A DNA stretch of 64,000 nucleotides from Hirudinaria manillensis (taxonomy: Eukaryota; Annelida; Clitellata; Hirudinida; Hirudinidae), in NCBI GenBank assembly GCA_034509925.1, contig CM067531.1, positions 427,501-491,500 of the forward strand. The letters are read 5' to 3'. Numbering within the stretch: position 1 is the stretch's first letter; every line of letters starts with the position of its first letter. Positions 59,251-64,000 of the stretch are shown one piece after another. The notes under the pieces are model-generated. The model was not told where the DNA came from. It did not search any database and was given only the letters and a program-made list of their open reading frames with translations. The position numbers and the translations under genes were made by a program.

Positions 59251-60395
59251 TGCTCCAAGATAAAACTATTCATTAGCCTGTACTTGAATGTTTTAATGTC
59301 ATCTCTTTCATCCACTATCTCGTCTCTCGATCAACTCGTCAGTCAAACATAAATGTGTTTAAAAGTCCCCGAAAATGTCAAAGATATTCATGATCTCTAA
59401 AATTTCTGTGAAATATTAACGAAAATAATAATCGATAATTTACACGTGAAGCATCAAAACATTCAGCTGAATTATTTATGAACATTTAGATTGCAATCCT
59501 CCGGTCTTGAATTTAGCACGGAGTTGTTAATTCCTTTAATGTAATTTATAAAAGAATTTCATTTCCTTTATTTACTTTTCTTTCAATTGTATATTTCAGG
59601 CTCAATTTTTCGTCTCTTACCTGTTGCTATCGTGTAGATTCTCACATGAACACGTGTTACAATGTTGACAGTACACGTGTTACCCTTAAGGGCTTCTAAA
59701 ACCTTCAGTCCGACATGCCTTTTGTTTCAAGGATGTTTAAAATAATTAATTGCTATTCAACAAATCAATAATAATTATCGTTAGAAAATATAAATTACCA
59801 CATCAAAAAGAGTCCCGCGCTTTTTGACCGACTTTTCAAAATGGCTCACAGAAGCAAACGCAACGAAAAAGTTATGGAAGTTTTGAAAATTTATTTTCAT
59901 TTCAAAATTCAAAATAAACTGATGCAACGTTTTAGAAACAGATTTCATTGGATTAATATATAAAAATAAATTGTCACTTAAACCCCAACCCATTAAAATT
60001 GAGTTTTCCAATATTTCAGGCGATTAAGTAAAACAATTCGAAACATAATTAATAAAGCGTATAATTATAATATATCATAATAATATTATTATAAAATTAT
60101 TCCTTTAAAGAAAGCTACATTTCTAGGTCAAATACTAATTCAACAAATAGGTTAATTAAAAAGTTTAATTCAAATTACGACATATTAACAACTTATTTTC
60201 GTTGTAAACATCCAAGACAAGATCCATTATCCACATAAATAATTGAAGGAAAAGAAATCGATAGACTGCAAATAAAATTTAATTTCATCGATTAATTGAC
60301 AATAACATTCAAATACAATAAATATTTCCATAAAGTAATAATATTTCATTTAAGGTGCAACTGAATGATACACTTCATTATTTGATTGAACCACT
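59251..60395. other. Intergenic I-J
   Basis: AT-rich spacer of about 1.1 kb without a convincing gene. A 76-codon minus-strand frame near 59781-60011 shows no known family features and lacks the exon structure of the neighbours. Confidence 0.45.
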
Positions 60396-63300
60396 TCAAT
60401 AAAAACTTTCAATTTCTTCTTGGTAAATCTTATAAATTTCTTTTCTTTTCATTTTCATCGTTGGTCCTCGAAATAATTTAATCAAATAATTTAATACAGA
60501 AAATATGTAAGCCTGACATTTTCTAAAAAATCTTTAATAAAGACATAGTTCGTCTAAAAAAAAAAAATCACCAACAGGAAAAAAATATTTACCTAGCTCT
60601 CCACCAGTCATTGAAAAGTCACGTGGCAAAATCATCCACTTTTGGATGCAATGGGTCTTGGAGTAAGCTTTCTCGTTTGCTTTGTCAATGCCTTTTTGAA
60701 TTGCATCCATGATCAGAGGATCTTGAGAAGTTAAGATTTCTGAGACTTTCCTGCAAGAATTATTTTCAAATAATTTTATTTCTGGCGAAAATCATGTTTG
60801 CAAAGTATTTATTTATTTTAAGTAAAATCTATTTTCATATAACTTTGCTTTTGATCCCAAACTTTGACACCAATTCAATGCGGAGCCTGCCAAATCGTCT
60901 GTTGGTTTACCATCTGTTGGATCAATTTCTGACTGCAAAAATAATTATTTATTTAAATCTAACAATAAAATCCATTTCAGGTATGAGACTATAATTAATA
61001 TAAAATAATATAAATATTATCAAATTAATATAAAAAAATAGACTATAATTAATTAAAATTCAAAACTTTTTAAATCCCTTTTGCATGTTTTAAATTACAT
61101 TTAAACAAAGGTTTTCGAACCCTGAAAGTCAAAAGCATCGCCAGGAAGGATTTTCCTTCCCCAATTAATATGCAATGACTGAGACATGGCAGTTCTTTCA
61201 AAACTCTCATTTCGATTGGTGTAGGAGGAATATTTTCTCCAATGGATGTTATTATCAGCTCTGAATAAAATTATCTAAAAAATTGTTAATTAAACAACCA
61301 ATATTTTAATAGTACTGAATTCAAAATCAACCTTTTATACGACCAGTTAAAGTAATGAAACCATCCTCATCTTGTTTTACTGTGTCACCTGTCCTAAACC
61401 AAAAATCTTCATCGAAGGCTTCTCTAGTCTGCGTTTCATCGCTGAGGTAACCCATAAAGATGTTTCTACCATTTAGTAGCAGCTGAGTTTGAGAATTGGT
61501 ATTACAAATTCAACATTTAAAAATAAATTTATAATAAAATAAAACAGAACATCTGATAGGAAATTAAATAATTTTGACGCGGGTACCTCTTTCTTGTCAT
61601 CTCCGTGATCTTGTAATTTGATCTTAAATCCAGGCACAGGCTTTCCAACTGTACTTTCCTTGGAAATCGACGAAGTATTTGTTATATGCCCACCTGATTG
61701 TAAATAATTTCCGTTTTAATTTAAAAGCATAAGAAAGAATATTTTCTTCACCCACCAGTAGCCTCTGTCATTCCATAAAGTTCAATGAGTGCGATGCCAC
61801 GAGATTTGAAAAACTCCATCATTTCCTTCCTGCACGGAGCTCCACCGATAAGGGCGGAATGGCATCTGTCCAGTCCCAACATGGCTTTGATTGCCAACGG
61901 ATCTCTAAAAGTTTACGTTGCCAACGTTAATGAAAGTTTTGCCAGATTAATTCTGGTAGAGATTATAGAATCTTATCTTATTAATAATAATTAATATTAA
62001 TGGAATAATACGGCCTTATGGAAGAATATGAAAATTGAATTTTAGAACATAATTTGATGAAAAAAATCATATTGAATGTTGAATTCTCACTCAATGGCAT
62101 TCTTTTCAAGGTCAACTAGGGTCGCAAGTAACATTTCCCAAACCCTCGGTATACCAAATATTAAGGTGGGACGGACTTTCCGGATGCTCTCGACCAATGA
62201 GCCCTATTCATGAATAATTAATCAACCGTGAATATTTTAAAAGGTTCTTTTAAACCTGTCTCATGGTGACAGGTTAGACATCATCTCACTCTGAGAGCGC
62301 TAGGTTTGGTAAAATGAACAGTTCCGGCGCTAGAGATCAGAGTACGACTTATGTCCACCATAAGACCGCCGATGTTGCCCAATGGCAGGTAGGATACCAC
62401 GGTTTCATGGGAAACTGATCCTTCGGTGAGGCGATTGAAAAAGGTTCTCACGTGATACGTGATCTGTTTGAGTATATCGTAGATTTTTTTAAATATTTTC
62501 TGATATTAAGCCAATATTTGTAGGAATAAATTCGTGGAGTTAGCATTAAATCAAGCAGATTATTAGACTTAATTTGGTTTTATTTAAAAAACTCACGTTG
62601 TCATGACTGCACATCGCCAATTTTGGTATGCCTGTAGTACCGGACTGCAGTTAGAAAATAAAAAAGACAATTAATTTAACAATTTTTACAATTAGCCCAT
62701 TTTCCATCTACCCACAGTGGATAGGATCGTACAGCACTTGTTCGGACCAATATTCTCGATTCTCTTTTTAAGTTCCTCATCACCATCCCCCACGTGCATT
62801 TCCATGATTTCCTTCCACTGTTTATAAAAGGATAATTTTTTTAAAATTTAAACATTCATTGTTTAACAGCTGGTTAAAATAAGGCTAAAATAAATAATAG
62901 CCATAGTTAATCATACGTATATACAAATAAAAACGCAAATTGACATACCGAAAAGACAAAGTTTTTGTGTTCGTCACTTGGTTGTCCTCTGTATTGAATT
63001 ATTGCTTTCAGATGTGGCAAGTCGTCTGCTAGTTTCAGGATACTTTGCAACAGTTCGTCATCTTCAACAACAATAACGTTGCACCTGGCCTTGTCCGCTA
63101 TGAAACGGATTGCATTTTCACCTAACAGTTGATTCATTCCGACTGTAATGCCCCTGGTTATGGAATAAATCACTTTGTGGCACTTTTGCAAATCTTGCAG
63201 CTTATGTGAAATTTTTAATTTATGAAAAACAATTCATAGGAGAAAAGAAAATAACTACAAAAGCTGTAAGAACACGAAAGAAATGGTAGCATTATAGCGT

Positions 63301-63911
63301 TACGCTACGGTACAAGATAAATTTACAAAGAGAGAAAATTCAGAAAAGAATTTTTCTTTACCCTGCAAATATCGTTCCAAAATAAGAAATGATCCACTGC
63401 GGTGAATTGAAGCCAATTATTCCAACTCCGTGAGAAATTTTAAGTCCAAGCTTTCATCATGAGGACAATTTTAATCAATTTGACTTAAATTTTACAAATT
63501 TTTAAGGATAAAATCTTAATCAGTATAATGGCCACCACTAAAAAGCAATGATTTTTTTTTATAAAATACAAAACCTTGATAAATGCCTTGGCAAGATGGA
63601 CGACGGAATCGTACAATCTTTTGTAGGTGTACACGTCTTCAGTGTCATTGTAAGAATCCACTAAAATTACACATTAAAGTTACTTAAAAACTATTATTGA
63701 TCAGTTGACAATGTTTGTGATCGATCCAATTTATCTCCGTAAACATACCAAGTGAAATGTTATCGGGATATTTTTCAGCAACTTTCGTGAAAGCGGTCAC
63801 AACGGATGATGGAGGATTGGAAACAATATCCTCATCGTCTGCTCTCAACTTGACCGCTTGGTCGGGCAACCAGGCAATGTATGAATCGGACGGGTAACAT
63901 TGGTCGGGGCC
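60396..63911 (-). CDS. ACSBG: ACSBG-like acyl-CoA synthetase copy J (5' end beyond window)
   Basis: The stop is at 60398-60396 after EIESFY. Exon 2 begins at about 63911 (GPDQCYPS then YIAWLPDQAVKLR). The start exon is not visible and presumably lies past 64000, because introns of 0.1-0.3 kb separate exons 1 and 2 in the other copies. Motifs: A3 SGTTGIPKLAMCSHDN, A7 WFRTGDTV, A8 TGRIKG, A10 lysine in PTMKMKR. The exon after A5 reads GGHITN where F and I have GPHTSN. Exon 15 (about 60600-60750) differs from that of copy F by only about one base in 130. Exons examined are open. It is the last array member in view; the array may continue to the right. Confidence 0.83.
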
Positions 63912-64000
63912 TTATAACACAGTAAGAAAGAAAGATTATATTTAAAAAATGAGGTGGAATAAAGTACATAATCAGTGCACATTAATCAATTTATATAACA

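Overview
The window is nuclear DNA from an invertebrate animal. It is AT-rich, with short GT-AG introns, many AAT, GAAT and GAT microsatellites, metazoan PR-domain zinc-finger genes and fatty acyl-CoA synthetases of the animal bubblegum (ACSBG) class. I cannot name the phylum from sequence alone. I see no tRNA, rRNA, CRISPR array or clear transposon.

Region 1 (about 0.7-8.0 kb) holds two PR-domain/C2H2 zinc-finger genes arranged tail to tail. The plus-strand gene (708-5897, three coding exons, about 538 aa) matches the PRDM13 architecture: a PR domain, one isolated finger, a low-complexity spacer, then three fingers containing the motif RKYGLKIH and the motif FGDPSNLNKHVRLHAEG. The minus-strand gene (8003-6517, about 387 aa) is a faster-evolving paralogue with the same two intron positions and phases. 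A perfect palindrome at 6250-6263 supplies a polyadenylation hexamer to both genes.

Region 2 (about 9.9-14.0 kb) holds three apparently intronless plus-strand genes with acidic, low-complexity products. The first two share a C-terminal motif. The second and third carry strong SUMO-interacting-motif candidates (IDLT followed by an acidic/serine run). I recognise no known family here, and this is the most novel-looking coding material in the window.

Region 3 (14.4 kb to the right edge) is a head-to-tail array of ten ACSBG-like long-chain acyl-CoA synthetase genes, here called A to J, all on the minus strand. I traced copy B exon by exon: 16 exons and 1,968 coding bases, giving 655 aa with a continuous frame. 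The other copies share this layout, and J loses exon 1 at the window edge. The enzymes activate fatty acids as acyl-adenylates and then as CoA thioesters. All ten replace the usual glycine of the A3 (P-loop) motif. Copy A also lacks the catalytic A10 lysine, and copy E has an altered A7 motif. B and D are near-identical 4.8-kb duplicates with C between them. F looks mosaic (exon 14 like I, exon 15 like J), which points to gene conversion. The array therefore appears to be actively expanding and diversifying, with at least one copy likely to have become a pseudoenzyme.
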